From the NCBI RefSeq assembly GCF_900141785.1, contig NZ_FQYP01000004.1, forward strand, positions 124,001 through 188,000: 64,000 nt of DNA, read 5' to 3'. The translations under genes and the position numbers were made by a program. Position 1 is the first letter of the stretch; each line of letters begins with the position of its first letter. The notes beneath the pieces were generated by a model, which did no database searches, was not told where the DNA came from, and worked only from the letters and a program-made list of their open reading frames with translations. Positions 24,944-33,906 of this stretch are shown one piece after another. This DNA comes from Aquimarina spongiae. GTDB taxonomy: Bacteria > Bacteroidota > Bacteroidia > Flavobacteriales > Flavobacteriaceae.

Positions 24944-25960
24944 TTATTCCAAAACGGAATAATCTCCAATACTAATGGTCGAGAATTTTCCGTCGTAAAC
25001 TACGTGATTACCAACCATAGCATTGTCTAAGTTAGCATTTTTTATTGTAGTTTTCGTTTGCACCAAGCTATTTTTAATTGTGGTATTTTCCACTGTACAG
25101 TCATTTCCAATAGATACGTTTGGTCCAACCGTTGTATTTCTTAAAGTTACATTTTCTCCAATGTAACAAGGTTCAATAATTGTTGCGTTTTCTTGAGTAA
25201 CCGAATCGCTTACCAAATTTTCGCCATCTTTTTGCAAAAAACCTAGCATTCTAGAATTGGTTTCTACGGTTACATTTTTGTTGCCACAGTCCATCCATTC
25301 GTCGACTTTTCCGGTAACAAAAACTTTTCCATCGGCCATCATTCTTTTGATACCATCGTTTATCTGATATTCTCCTCCATGAATAATGTTGTTGTCCAAT
25401 ACATATTGCAATTCATTTTTTAGCACACCAACATCCTTAAAATAATAGATTCCTATTACAGCTAAATCCGATACAAATTCTTTAGGTTTTTCTACTAATT
25501 CTGTAATATGACTTTGCTCGTTTAGTTTTACTACTCCATATGCTTCAGGTTGATCCACTTGTTTTACCCAAATAACCGAATCTGCATCTTTATCCAGATT
25601 AAAATCTGCGCGAATCAACGTATCTGCATAAGCGATAACTGCTGGCCCTGATAAAGAATCTTTTGCACACATAATTGCATGTCCGGTTCCCAGAGGCTGA
25701 TCTTGTCTATAAATAGAAGCCTTTGCCCCCAGACTTTCTGCCAACTCTGTTAAACTAGCTACCACATCATCTCCAAAAAAGGCAGGATCTCCCAATACAA
25801 AAGCAATCTCCTCGACTGGTTCTCCCAAAACTTTGGCAATGTCGGATACCAATCGATGAACGATAGGTTTTCCTGCAACAGGGATTAAAGGTTTAGGAAC
25901 AGTTAAGGTATGAGGTCTTAGTCTTGAACCTCTTCCTGCCATAGGTACAATGATCTTCAT
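24944..25960 (-). CDS. Sugar-phosphate nucleotidyltransferase with left-handed beta-helix tail
   Basis: The protein has 338 residues. The N-terminus MKIIVPMAGRGSRLRPHT, then PKPLIPVAGKPI, is the nucleotide-binding signature of the glucose-1-phosphate thymidylyltransferase / mannose-1-phosphate guanylyltransferase family. YADTLIRADF and GEYQINDGIKRM are substrate-binding segments. From about 255, hexapeptide-like repeats (ATIIEPCYIGENVTLRNTTV) form a left-handed beta-helix. The exact sugar and nucleotide cannot be decided. It would supply an activated sugar for envelope glycans, fitting the flippase in the same run. Confidence 0.85.
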   Translation of the reverse strand: MKIIVPMAGRGSRLRPHTLTVPKPLIPVAGKPIVHRLVSDIAKVLGEPVEEIAFVLGDPAFFGDDVVASLTELAESLGAKASIYRQDQPLGTGHAIMCAKDSLSGPAVIAYADTLIRADFNLDKDADSVIWVKQVDQPEAYGVVKLNEQSHITELVEKPKEFVSDLAVIGIYYFKDVGVLKNELQYVLDNNIIHGGEYQINDGIKRMMADGKVFVTGKVDEWMDCGNKNVTVETNSRMLGFLQKDGENLVSDSVTQENATIIEPCYIGENVTLRNTTVGPNVSIGNDCTVENTTIKNSLVQTKTTIKNANLDNAMVGNHVVYDGKFSTISIGDYSVLE

Positions 25961-26004
25961 GTGTTATTGTTTTGTATGATATTGGTTAATTTTTTCTTTT
26001 CTTT

Positions 26005-26439
26005 TTATTTCACTCCTGTGCTTCCAAAGCCTCCTTCTCCTCTAGAGGTTTCAGATAATTCGGTTACTTCTATCCATTCTGCACGTTCGTGTTTAGCAAT
26101 TACTAACTGAGCAATTCTCTCCCCATTTTCAATGGTAAAATTACTGTGAGACAAGTTGACTAATATCACTCCTATTTCTCCCCTATAATCTGCATCTATA
26201 GTTCCTGGAGCATTCAGTACCGTGATTCCTTTTTTTGCCGCCAATCCACTTCTTGGCCTTACTTGCGCCTCATACCCTACTGGCAATTCGATAAACAATC
26301 CTGTTTTGATAATAGCTCGATCCAAAGGCGCTAATGTAACAGGCTCTTCTATATTTGCTCTTAGGTCCATTCCTGCAGACGCAATAGTTTCGTAATTAGG
26401 AAGATCATGGGATGATCTATTAATAATTTTGATTTGCAT
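26005..26439 (-). CDS. dut: dUTP diphosphatase
   Basis: The protein has 144 residues, a normal trimeric dUTPase. The five motifs are present: [38 protein letters not shown] and the C-terminal arm [10 protein letters not shown]. It hydrolyses dUTP to dUMP and pyrophosphate, keeping uracil out of DNA and feeding dTMP synthesis. It is wedged between a flippase gene (37 nt upstream) and a sugar nucleotidyltransferase gene (44 nt downstream), an odd functional partner that suggests convenience of co-expression. Confidence 0.96.
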   Translation of the reverse strand: MQIKIINRSSHDLPNYETIASAGMDLRANIEEPVTLAPLDRAIIKTGLFIELPVGYEAQVRPRSGLAAKKGITVLNAPGTIDADYRGEIGVILVNLSHSNFTIENGERIAQLVIAKHERAEWIEVTELSETSRGEGGFGSTGVK

Positions 26440-26476
26440 AGATATTAGTAAAATTGCTAATGGCCTTTAGTTGACC

Positions 26477-27931
26477 TTACTTTTTTAAAATTTGTTTCAA
26501 TTCCCTTCTTTCAGAGGCGTACAAAATTACTAAAAACAGTACGAACAACGGGATAGAAATCAAATAATTGCTGTCGAAAATATAAAAGGATACTGCCGAA
26601 AAACTTATAGATAGAAGAAGATACACTCCAATCTTTCTAAGATTATACGGAATCGGATAATATTTTCGGCCAAAATACCAGGATAGAGTCATCATCGTTC
26701 CGTATGCTGCCAGGGTAGCGATCGCAGAACCGAGATAACTATATTGCGGAATCAAGGCAAAATTAAGAATAAGCGTTACCAAAGCCCCTACTATAGAAAT
26801 GTAGGCTCCAAATTTGGTTCTATCTGTAATTTTATACCATACCGAAAGATTATGGTAGATCCCAAGGCAAAGATTAGCCAACAAAATAATAGGTACTACA
26901 ATCATAGCTTCCCAATACTCTGGATTTTTGATCATAAATGCTTTCAGCAGATCAGAAAATGTGATAACTCCGATCAGAATTACACATCCAAAAATCACAA
27001 AATACTGTGTGATCTGCGCATAGGTTTTGGGAGCGTTCTTCTCTTTGGCATGGCTAAAAAAGAAGGGCTCTATTCCCATCCTGAAAGCGGTTGCAAACAA
27101 GGTCATAAACAAGGCCAGTTTATAGCAGGCTGCATAGGCTCCAGAATCAAACAATCCTTCTTTCTCTCCCAATATCCATTCTAACAAGATTTTATCGAAA
27201 TGCTCATTGATCGCAAATGCCAATCCCGAGATCAGTATTGGGAAACCGTAGCCCAACATCTTTTGCCATAATTCTTTGTCAAAACGATACTTGATTTTAA
27301 GATAGAAAGGCAACATCAATAGCAGGGTAACCCCACTAGCAATTGCATTGGAAAGGAATATGTACTGTACCTGGAAATCTTCAATATAAATTTCCTGAAA
27401 CATCTCAGATTGAGAAGCAAGATCTTTAAGAAAGATCAGGAAAAACACGTTCAAAGAAGCATAAATGACCACATTAATAATCTTAATGATTGCATAACGC
27501 ATCGGTCTTTCCATAGCCCTTAAATGCGCAAAAGGAATGATCACTAAAGTGTCTAATGCCAAAATCCATATCACATATCTCAAAAATTCTGTTTCTACAC
27601 CTATCAAGGACGCTATTTGATCTTGAGCCAAAATGGTAATAAGTACAAAAATGGCTGTAGAAAATACAATGGATATTGCAGAAGTACTTGTAACCTTGCT
27701 TTTAAATTTATCGAGATTCAAAAATCGAAAAAACGAGGTTTCCATACCATAAGCAAGCACCACATTAAAAACAATAATCCAGGAAAACAAAATAGTAACA
27801 CGGCCGTAGGCAATGGGGCCATCTAAATATTTGGTATGAACGATCACCAAAAGAAAAGACAACATTCTAGGTAGAACCGTTGCCAATCCATAAATAAACG
27901 TTTGCTTAAATAACTTCTGAAAGATACTCAA
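26477..27931 (-). CDS. Polysaccharide flippase (MATE/Wzx-like), TTG start
   Basis: The protein has 484 residues and about 12-14 hydrophobic helices. The N-terminus QKLFKQTFIYGLATVLPRML is the typical start of the polysaccharide biosynthesis/MviN-MATE family, which moves lipid-linked oligosaccharides across the inner membrane. The start is read as TTG at 27931. There is an in-frame stop just upstream and the next Met would cut into the conserved first helix. It begins 9 nt after the stop of the lipoprotein at 27941. With the nucleotidyltransferase it points to glycan export. Substrate unknown. Confidence 0.87.
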   Translation of the reverse strand: MSIFQKLFKQTFIYGLATVLPRMLSFLLVIVHTKYLDGPIAYGRVTILFSWIIVFNVVLAYGMETSFFRFLNLDKFKSKVTSTSAISIVFSTAIFVLITILAQDQIASLIGVETEFLRYVIWILALDTLVIIPFAHLRAMERPMRYAIIKIINVVIYASLNVFFLIFLKDLASQSEMFQEIYIEDFQVQYIFLSNAIASGVTLLLMLPFYLKIKYRFDKELWQKMLGYGFPILISGLAFAINEHFDKILLEWILGEKEGLFDSGAYAACYKLALFMTLFATAFRMGIEPFFFSHAKEKNAPKTYAQITQYFVIFGCVILIGVITFSDLLKAFMIKNPEYWEAMIVVPIILLANLCLGIYHNLSVWYKITDRTKFGAYISIVGALVTLILNFALIPQYSYLGSAIATLAAYGTMMTLSWYFGRKYYPIPYNLRKIGVYLLLSISFSAVSFYIFDSNYLISIPLFVLFLVILYASERRELKQILKK

Positions 27932-27940
27932 TGTGTGGTA

Positions 27941-28405
27941 TTACTTTTTCTCTTGAATATTTGCTATCTTAAAATGACTTTGCACACCGTCTTTGATGTA
28001 ACTAATTACACACTCATTACCTTTAAGTTGAAAAGGGATTCTTTCTATTCCTGGCGGTAGCGTATTATTAAATTCTTCCTTTGGATCAGAGCTCATCACC
28101 ATATCTTTGTTTTCTCCTTTTGGCAGGGTGTATTTCCCTACATATACCGAGGTTCCTTCTTCCTTACTAAGTGCAATTTTTTTGAACTTAAAATATGCAT
28201 GTTCTAATTGTATTGTCGAAGCTTCATCAACAGGAATATAAAGCGTCAATCCCCTTTCATCATCAGTATTCCATCTTTCAAAATACGGGTTTTCAACTTT
28301 TACAGGTGCGATCTTATCCATTTTCTGACTACTTGCGCATTGTATACATAGAGGGCATATTACTAAAAACGTAATTGCTATAGTAAGCGATTTCATTAAT
28401 TTCAT
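27941..28405 (-). CDS. Small lipoprotein, function unknown
   Basis: The protein has 154 residues. Signal peptide with lipobox CIQC followed by ASSQ. A second ATG three codons later is an alternative start. The mature part is a mixed beta domain (NPYFERWNTDDERGLTLYIP, and later GIERIPFQLKGNECVISYIK). I recognise no domain. Position just ahead of the flippase, with a 9-nt gap, suggests it heads the same transcript. A -7 box lies 37 nt upstream. Confidence 0.75.
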   Translation of the reverse strand: MKLMKSLTIAITFLVICPLCIQCASSQKMDKIAPVKVENPYFERWNTDDERGLTLYIPVDEASTIQLEHAYFKFKKIALSKEEGTSVYVGKYTLPKGENKDMVMSSDPKEEFNNTLPPGIERIPFQLKGNECVISYIKDGVQSHFKIANIQEKK

Positions 28406-28442
28406 GGCTATTATTGATTAAATGTACATCAATATAGAAAAT

Positions 28443-28450
28443 CAAACGTA
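28443..28450 (-). promoter_or_regulatory. Bacteroidota -7 box (TACGTTTG)
   Basis: TACGTTTG on the minus strand lies 37 nt upstream of the ATG at 28405 and just after the terminator at 28484-28507. It is the likely promoter of the envelope operon 28405-21532. Confidence 0.45.
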
Positions 28451-28476
28451 AAAAAGAAGAAAAATTTATTTCTTAC

Positions 28477-28507
28477 CAAAAAAACCTCATAAGTTTCCTT
28501 ATGAGGT
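28477..28507 (-). terminator. Terminator after the serine hydrolase gene
   Basis: A perfect 10-bp stem ACCTCATAAG/CTTATGAGGT encloses GAAA on the minus strand (a GNRA tetraloop). A run of seven T follows. It lies about 22 nt after the stop at 28529. Confidence 0.85.
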
Positions 28508-28528
28508 CAATTTTACAAATAGGGTTGT

Positions 28529-30388
28529 TTAAAATTCTTGTTCAGACTTTTGTTCTAACTCCTTGATTTTTAAAGACACCCTTTCTTTGTATTCTTGAGA
28601 AGCATTCAATGCTTGAGCCTTTTTGTAGTTTTTAACCGATTTTTGAAACTGCCCATTTACTTCATAGATCTCACCAAGGCTGTCGTATGTATTCCATGAA
28701 TCTGGATGTTCTTCGCGATTAAACTCTAATACCGCAATCGCTTTTTTCATATTATTTTCCATGTAGAAAATATATCCGAATTCGTTAAGAATAGCTTCAA
28801 ACTCAAGATCCGGAGCTAATTCTTTGATCTTTTTATATTCTTGTTTTGCAGCTGCAATTTCAAGATTCGAAAAGGCATCAATAAGCTGGGTCTTATGGTT
28901 TTTTACTTCTTCTTTTTGAATCACCACTTTATTTTCTTTGGTCTTATTTCTAAAAATCACGATCTCCTTTAATTGCGAGTTTCCATTAGTTACGAATTGT
29001 ATATTATTGGGATAGTCCTCAATTTTGAATGTATTATTCCCTACATAATACATCTGATTTTTCTTCTTCTGCAACATAAACTCAAACATGGGTGAACTAA
29101 TAAACAGCTGACCATCTTCTTCAAAAATCTTATTGACTCCAGGAGCATGATACAAGAAATCCAAATAGGACCCAACCACCATATTTTTCAGATCCTTTGG
29201 TACTTCTTTCAATAGTTTTTGATTGATAGATTGTTTCCAATTACATCTTTCTACAATTTCATTTCTCAAAAAATTTATCACTGGAAATCGATTAGGTTTA
29301 TCCCCATTGGCAAGGATTGCAAGGCCGCTTCCTCCCTCTAGGGTAGCCATAAATTCTCCTCCAACACCTGTATTCGAACCCCCATGAGAGAACCAATCAC
29401 GATTACCTATTCCAAACGACCTATTCCAACCCGCACTCCAACCGCCTACATTATCCAGAGATAGCACTTTGGTAATTCGTTTTGCTACCCTATGGGATAT
29501 TACTTTGTTGTATTGATTGCGCAATGCGTTTTGCATTTCTATTCCTATAATTGCCAAATCCGAAGGTGTAGACCACATTCCTGAGGGAGCCACTTGCGGC
29601 GTGATCGGAAGTCCCGTTTTTATAATTTCTCCCTTCATGTTATGTACTTTTGCCACATTGTTCAGGAAACCTTCTTCGTTAGGTTGTTTCATGGTTGTGT
29701 TTTTAAGTCCAAGCGGATCAAAAACATATGTTTTTACCAAATCGGCTAATGGTGTGTTCAAATGATCTTCTAGGGCCATCTGGATGATTACATATCCTCC
29801 TCCACTGTATTTCCAATTGGAGCCCGGTTCAAATAAAAACTCTATTTCCCTATCATATCTTGGCAGCAATTCTCCTTTCAAACTTTGCAAAATGGTAGGG
29901 ATTTTATCTCCTTCATAAAAATCCGCAAATCCACCCTGACTTGTACCTGCCGTATGAGATAAGAGTTGCATCCAAGTAATACCCTTACTATTTTCGAACT
30001 CACTCGATGGTAATTGCCATCGTTTTAAATATTTTGAAATTGGATCATCAAGGTTAATATGTCCTTTTTCTTCCAAAATTCCGCAAAGCATACTAATGAT
30101 CGCTTTGGAAGTAGAAGCGGTAGAAAAAGCTGTGTTCTCGTCAATTTTATCTGTCGTACCAGACGCTTTGATTCCCCATTGATGCGACCAAATCATCTTG
30201 TAATCGTCGAATACAGCAACACTCAATCCGTGAAGTTGGTGTTTCTGCATTTTCTGATTGATCTGTTCTGTCAACGCTTCTAAAGGTTGTGATTGCTTTG
30301 ATTGACCATAAATCATGTTCCCCATCATAGCGTAACTAAAAAGGATACTTAGTACCCTCATTTTAACTTTTGTCGTTCTCATATCCAT
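28529..30388 (-). CDS. Exported serine hydrolase (beta-lactamase/class C PBP fold) with C-terminal TPR
   Basis: The protein has 619 residues with an N-terminal signal (RVLSILFSYAMMGNMIYGQ). The start may be Met1 or the nearby Met10. The beta-lactamase domain (about 35-370) has SxxK at Ser92-Lys95 (STSK), the Tyr motif YSG at 194-196, and a late HGG-type segment (FSHGGSNTGVGG). The C-terminal 120 residues hold TPR-like helices (DSWNTYDSLGEIYEVNGQFQ). Such proteins are esterases, peptidases or amidases. Substrate unknown, and resistance to beta-lactams should not be assumed. It is divergent from the LytS/LytTR pair, which could regulate it. Confidence 0.88.
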   Translation of the reverse strand: MDMRTTKVKMRVLSILFSYAMMGNMIYGQSKQSQPLEALTEQINQKMQKHQLHGLSVAVFDDYKMIWSHQWGIKASGTTDKIDENTAFSTASTSKAIISMLCGILEEKGHINLDDPISKYLKRWQLPSSEFENSKGITWMQLLSHTAGTSQGGFADFYEGDKIPTILQSLKGELLPRYDREIEFLFEPGSNWKYSGGGYVIIQMALEDHLNTPLADLVKTYVFDPLGLKNTTMKQPNEEGFLNNVAKVHNMKGEIIKTGLPITPQVAPSGMWSTPSDLAIIGIEMQNALRNQYNKVISHRVAKRITKVLSLDNVGGWSAGWNRSFGIGNRDWFSHGGSNTGVGGEFMATLEGGSGLAILANGDKPNRFPVINFLRNEIVERCNWKQSINQKLLKEVPKDLKNMVVGSYLDFLYHAPGVNKIFEEDGQLFISSPMFEFMLQKKKNQMYYVGNNTFKIEDYPNNIQFVTNGNSQLKEIVIFRNKTKENKVVIQKEEVKNHKTQLIDAFSNLEIAAAKQEYKKIKELAPDLEFEAILNEFGYIFYMENNMKKAIAVLEFNREEHPDSWNTYDSLGEIYEVNGQFQKSVKNYKKAQALNASQEYKERVSLKIKELEQKSEQEF

Positions 30389-30543
30389 AAAGTATTTGTT
30401 CGTATTTTGATTATCTGGATCTAAATTCTTCTTTTATGGACCATTTTAAAAGGTTTTCTTTACCAACTGCTCTATAGTTATTTGAACTGCATTTTTTGAC
30501 TTTCTTTTTGTCCTATCTTAGCCTTATCAAGATCTCTTTGCTC

Positions 30544-32220
30544 ATGAATCGATTTGGTATATTCAAAATTGTTGTCTTTATCACTAGTATTGCTTGCTTC
30601 ATCTCTTGCGAAAATGATTTTAAGGTTCAAGCTCCTCAAATAAGATACAAGACAGGAGACACGCTAAATTGGCGATTAAAAAACATTGATGACAATTCTT
30701 GGTCATTGCAAAGAGAGAATAGTAAAGATGCTATTTTTTGGGCGAGAACTACTATTCGTATAGATCAACATCCTCAAGAAGATACCCCTCAAGGTTTGCT
30801 TATCTATGGCTTTGGTGCTTATGAAGTGTATTGGGACGAAGTTTTGATAGGCAGAAATGGCACCCCAGGCAAGGAACATCTTAAAAAAGGAGAAGTGGAT
30901 CGATCTTTTATTATTCCTGATTCTCTAGCAAAAAAGGGGGAACACTTCTTGGCGCTACGCATTTCGCAACGGTATTACCCGGATCAAAAACGTGGTTTTG
31001 CTTTTGTAGTAAGTAGTTATAAAAACCTTATCCAATCACCGGTAGTGTTAACAGCCATCACTTATATTTTTGCAGGTGCCTTTTTACTCACAGCGGTTTA
31101 TTTTTTTATGCTCTATTTTTATAACAAAAGATTTTTTCCGGTATTGTTATTTAGCATATGCTCCTTTCTGTTTTCGGTGCTTATCGTTGTAGAATATATT
31201 AAATTTTTCCTCCCTATTCACTACAGCGTTTTTTACATCCGGTTAGAAATTATTGGTGTATTGACATTTTTGATCGCTTTTTTGATTCCGGTATATTTCT
31301 CGATACAGTTTTCACTTCCCAAAAGAAAGTTGCTGTTGTCCAGCTACTTTATACTCTTGCTATTTATATTTTTCTATTTCAGAGGGCGATACGATCATAC
31401 CACAGCACTTCTGATTATCTGTATGTGGGTTTTTTCTATAATCATCGTGGGTATTGCAACCTACAAAAAAACAGAAAATGCCATTGTAGTATTAGGTTCA
31501 TTACTGATCAATATTTTACTGTATTATCTGATCACTTATGATTTTAGTCTTATCATTAGCTTCACCATTTTATTGCTAAGTATGTTTTATGTTCTTGCCC
31601 GACACATCCAAAAACAACGTGAGGCTTTTGAACATTCTTTGGTAGAAACCTCCAGATTAAAAAATGAATTATTAAAGAAAAAAATACAGCCTCACTTCTT
31701 GATGAACACCCTTACTTCTTTGATAGATTGGGTTGAGGAATCCCCGAGTAAAGGCGTTGATTTTATTGAAGCCTTGGCCGAAGAGTTCGATTTACTAAAC
31801 CAGGTTGAAGATAAAAAACTCATCCCTATTGACCAGGAAATACAGCTTTGCAAAAGCTTTCTCAATATTATGAGGTATCGAAAAGAGATTATCTATTCCT
31901 GGAACGACGAAGGCATTGATCCAACCCAAAGTATCCCTCCCGCTATATTACATACTCTAGTCGAAAACGGAATCACTCATTGTATGCCTGATGATCAGAA
32001 TGAGATTCATTTCCACCTATCGCAAGAATCTTCATCATCTTATAGAAGCTATAGGTTATGTACCGTAGCTAGCTTACGAAATCCTGAAAAACCCATTGAA
32101 GATGGTACCGGAAATACCTATATTAAAGCTCGTTTAACCGAAAGTTATGGCCGAAAATGGGATTTTGAATCTTATCAAACCCCAGAAGGATGGAAAAATA
32201 TCATAACTATTTATTCTTAA
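30544..32220 (+). CDS. LytS-type sensor histidine kinase with extracytoplasmic N-terminal domain
   Basis: The protein has 558 residues from the ATG at 30544. A TTG at 30496 would add 16 residues. The N-terminus resembles a signal or lipobox (IACFISCEN) and leads to a beta-rich domain of about 130 residues with a 7TMR-DISM-like look. Next come seven or so transmembrane helices (about 160-355). The kinase part has the phospho-accepting His384 in QPHFLMNTLTSL, the HisKA_7TM/LytS type. An N-box-like LVENGITH and a G-box-like GTGNTYIKARL follow. The ATP domain looks shortened. Its partner regulator begins 4 nt downstream. Confidence 0.87.
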   Translation: MNRFGIFKIVVFITSIACFISCENDFKVQAPQIRYKTGDTLNWRLKNIDDNSWSLQRENSKDAIFWARTTIRIDQHPQEDTPQGLLIYGFGAYEVYWDEVLIGRNGTPGKEHLKKGEVDRSFIIPDSLAKKGEHFLALRISQRYYPDQKRGFAFVVSSYKNLIQSPVVLTAITYIFAGAFLLTAVYFFMLYFYNKRFFPVLLFSICSFLFSVLIVVEYIKFFLPIHYSVFYIRLEIIGVLTFLIAFLIPVYFSIQFSLPKRKLLLSSYFILLLFIFFYFRGRYDHTTALLIICMWVFSIIIVGIATYKKTENAIVVLGSLLINILLYYLITYDFSLIISFTILLLSMFYVLARHIQKQREAFEHSLVETSRLKNELLKKKIQPHFLMNTLTSLIDWVEESPSKGVDFIEALAEEFDLLNQVEDKKLIPIDQEIQLCKSFLNIMRYRKEIIYSWNDEGIDPTQSIPPAILHTLVENGITHCMPDDQNEIHFHLSQESSSSYRSYRLCTVASLRNPEKPIEDGTGNTYIKARLTESYGRKWDFESYQTPEGWKNIITIYS

Positions 32221-32224
32221 GTTT

Positions 32225-32923
32225 ATGCATATCCTAGTTATTGAGGACGAATCAAGAATCGCAAAGCGCATCATGAGAATGACCCGAGAGTTCTTTCTGA
32301 ATACGCTATCCGAGATAACGCATATGGAATCATTGGCTAAAGGACTTGAATTTGTAACAGCGCACAAAGTAGATCTTGTTCTTTTGGACCTCAATCTAAA
32401 TGGGGAAAGTGGTTTTGACCTCCTTAAAGAAGCAGTTTCGCAATCCTTTCATACCATCATTATATCCGCCTATAAAGATCAAGCCATACAAGCTTTTGAA
32501 TTTGGAGTCCTAGATTTTGTCCCTAAACCATTTAACAAGGAAAGGTTACACAAAGCTTTTGATCGCGTAATGCATAAAGAAGATACCACCCAAAGAAACA
32601 TCAAGTTTCTGGCCATCAAAAAACGTGGAGAGGTAAAACTCATTGATATTGAACATATCATTTACATCAAAGGAGCCGGAGTATATTCGGAACTAGTGTT
32701 AAATAACAATAGCACCTTTCTTCATGATAAATCCCTTGAGAAATTAGAACAACTTCTACCGGATAGGTTTGTTAGAATTCATAAATCATATATCACCAAA
32801 ATTGAGGAGATTAAAACCATCAAAGTAAGTTCTGGAAGTAAGTATCAAGCAGAACTTAAGAATGGTGAAATACTTCCTATTGGAAGAACGAAATACAAAA
32901 CGCTAAAGGAGATGTTTAAATAA
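32225..32923 (+). CDS. LytTR-family response regulator
   Basis: The protein has 232 residues. The receiver domain (1-120) has acidic residues in IEDES, phospho-acceptor Asp55 in VLLDLNLNG, and the conserved Lys in FVPKPFNKE near 105. The LytTR DNA-binding domain (about 135-232) shows FLAIKKRGEVKLIDIEHIIY, then RFVRIHKSYIT and LPIGRTKYK. It would bind promoter direct repeats after phosphorylation by the adjacent kinase. Target genes are unknown. The divergent serine hydrolase is the nearest candidate. Confidence 0.93.
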   Translation: MHILVIEDESRIAKRIMRMTREFFLNTLSEITHMESLAKGLEFVTAHKVDLVLLDLNLNGESGFDLLKEAVSQSFHTIIISAYKDQAIQAFEFGVLDFVPKPFNKERLHKAFDRVMHKEDTTQRNIKFLAIKKRGEVKLIDIEHIIYIKGAGVYSELVLNNNSTFLHDKSLEKLEQLLPDRFVRIHKSYITKIEEIKTIKVSSGSKYQAELKNGEILPIGRTKYKTLKEMFK

Positions 32924-32951
32924 AATTGCCTTAACATCGAAAACAGGCATA

Positions 32952-32987
32952 AAAAAGCCTTATAAACGGATGCTTATAAGGCTTTTT
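32952..32987. terminator. Bidirectional terminator between lytTR and atpG
   Basis: A perfect 14-bp stem AAAAAGCCTTATAA/TTATAAGGCTTTTT with an 8-nt loop sits between two convergent genes. A/T-runs on both flanks let it serve the regulator (+) and the ATP synthase operon (-). Confidence 0.9.
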
Positions 32988-33002
32988 ATGTTGATATTAT
33001 TA

Positions 33003-33863
33003 TTAGCTATTTAACGCTTCTGCCCCACCAACGATCTCTAGGATCTCATTAGTAATTGCAGCTTGTCTAGCTTTATTGTATGATAATTTAAGCGAATCTC
33101 TAAGCTCTGTTGCGTTATCTGTAGCTTTGTGCATCGCAGTCATACGTGCACCATGCTCAGAAGCGAAAGAATCTCTAATTGCCTTGTACAATTGTGTCTT
33201 TAAAGACTTAGGAATTAGTTGCTCAACGATCTCTTCTTTTGACGGTTCAAAAATGTAATCTACATTAGTAGCCGTTGCATTTTCTACCGGCAGAATTGGT
33301 AGAAACTGCTCTGTGGTTACATCTTGAGAAGCTGCATTTCTAAACTTATTGTATACAACAACAATCTTATCATAAGAACCGTTTGTAAACTTCTCCATTA
33401 ACTCTTCGGCGATTGCAGCCACATTTGCAAAAGTAAGGTCGTCAAAAACCTCATTTTTGTTGGCTACTACCGTATGCGTTTTGGAAACCACATCATTTAC
33501 TTTTTTACCTATAGTATAAAAGTCAACTTGCTTACCTGCATACTCGTTCTCGTATAAGCCTCTTACAGCCTTAATGATATTAGAATTAAAAGCACCGGCC
33601 AAACCACGGTTTGAGGCAACCGCAACAATTAATACTTTGTTTACCTCACGTTGTTCTGCATATGCACTGGCACTATCTCCTTCTAGAGAAGCACTTAAGC
33701 TTTGTAAAAGCTCGGTCAGTTTATCTGCATACGGACGCATTGCTGTAATAGCCATCTGAGCTTTATTCAACTTTGCAGCCGATACCATTTTCATGGCACT
33801 GGTAATCTGCATGGTCGAAGACACCGATGTAATTCTACTACGTAATTCTTTTAAGTTTGCCAT
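33003..33863 (-). CDS. atpG: F1 ATP synthase gamma subunit
   Basis: The protein has 286 residues. The N-terminal coiled-coil helix starts ANLKELRSRITSVSSTMQIT and the C-terminal helix has SEHGARMTAMHKATDNA and KLSYNKARQAAITNEILEIVGGA, both highly conserved. SNRGLAGAFNSN is the other family hallmark. Gamma is the central rotor shaft inside the alpha3beta3 head. It is the last gene of the operon, 43 nt after atpA, and is closed by a strong terminator. No atpD or atpC follows. Confidence 0.97.
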   Translation of the reverse strand: MANLKELRSRITSVSSTMQITSAMKMVSAAKLNKAQMAITAMRPYADKLTELLQSLSASLEGDSASAYAEQREVNKVLIVAVASNRGLAGAFNSNIIKAVRGLYENEYAGKQVDFYTIGKKVNDVVSKTHTVVANKNEVFDDLTFANVAAIAEELMEKFTNGSYDKIVVVYNKFRNAASQDVTTEQFLPILPVENATATNVDYIFEPSKEEIVEQLIPKSLKTQLYKAIRDSFASEHGARMTAMHKATDNATELRDSLKLSYNKARQAAITNEILEIVGGAEALNS

Positions 33864-33877
33864 TTTTAATACTTATG

Positions 33878-33896
33878 AATTCTGAAATTCAGAATT
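33878..33896. repeat. 19-bp palindrome between atpA and atpG
   Basis: AATTCTGAA-A-TTCAGAATT is a perfect 9-bp inverted repeat around a single base. It fills much of the 43-nt gap between atpA (ends 33907) and atpG (starts 33863). It is AT-rich and has no T-tract, so it is not a standard terminator. It could be an operator or mRNA-processing site, or chance. Confidence 0.5.
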
Positions 33897-33906
33897 ATGA
33901 ATTTAA

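Noticed and set aside
28529..30388. A beta-lactam resistance gene
   Set aside because: The fold is shared by many esterases and peptidases. The exported hydrolase with a TPR tail has no specific beta-lactamase features.
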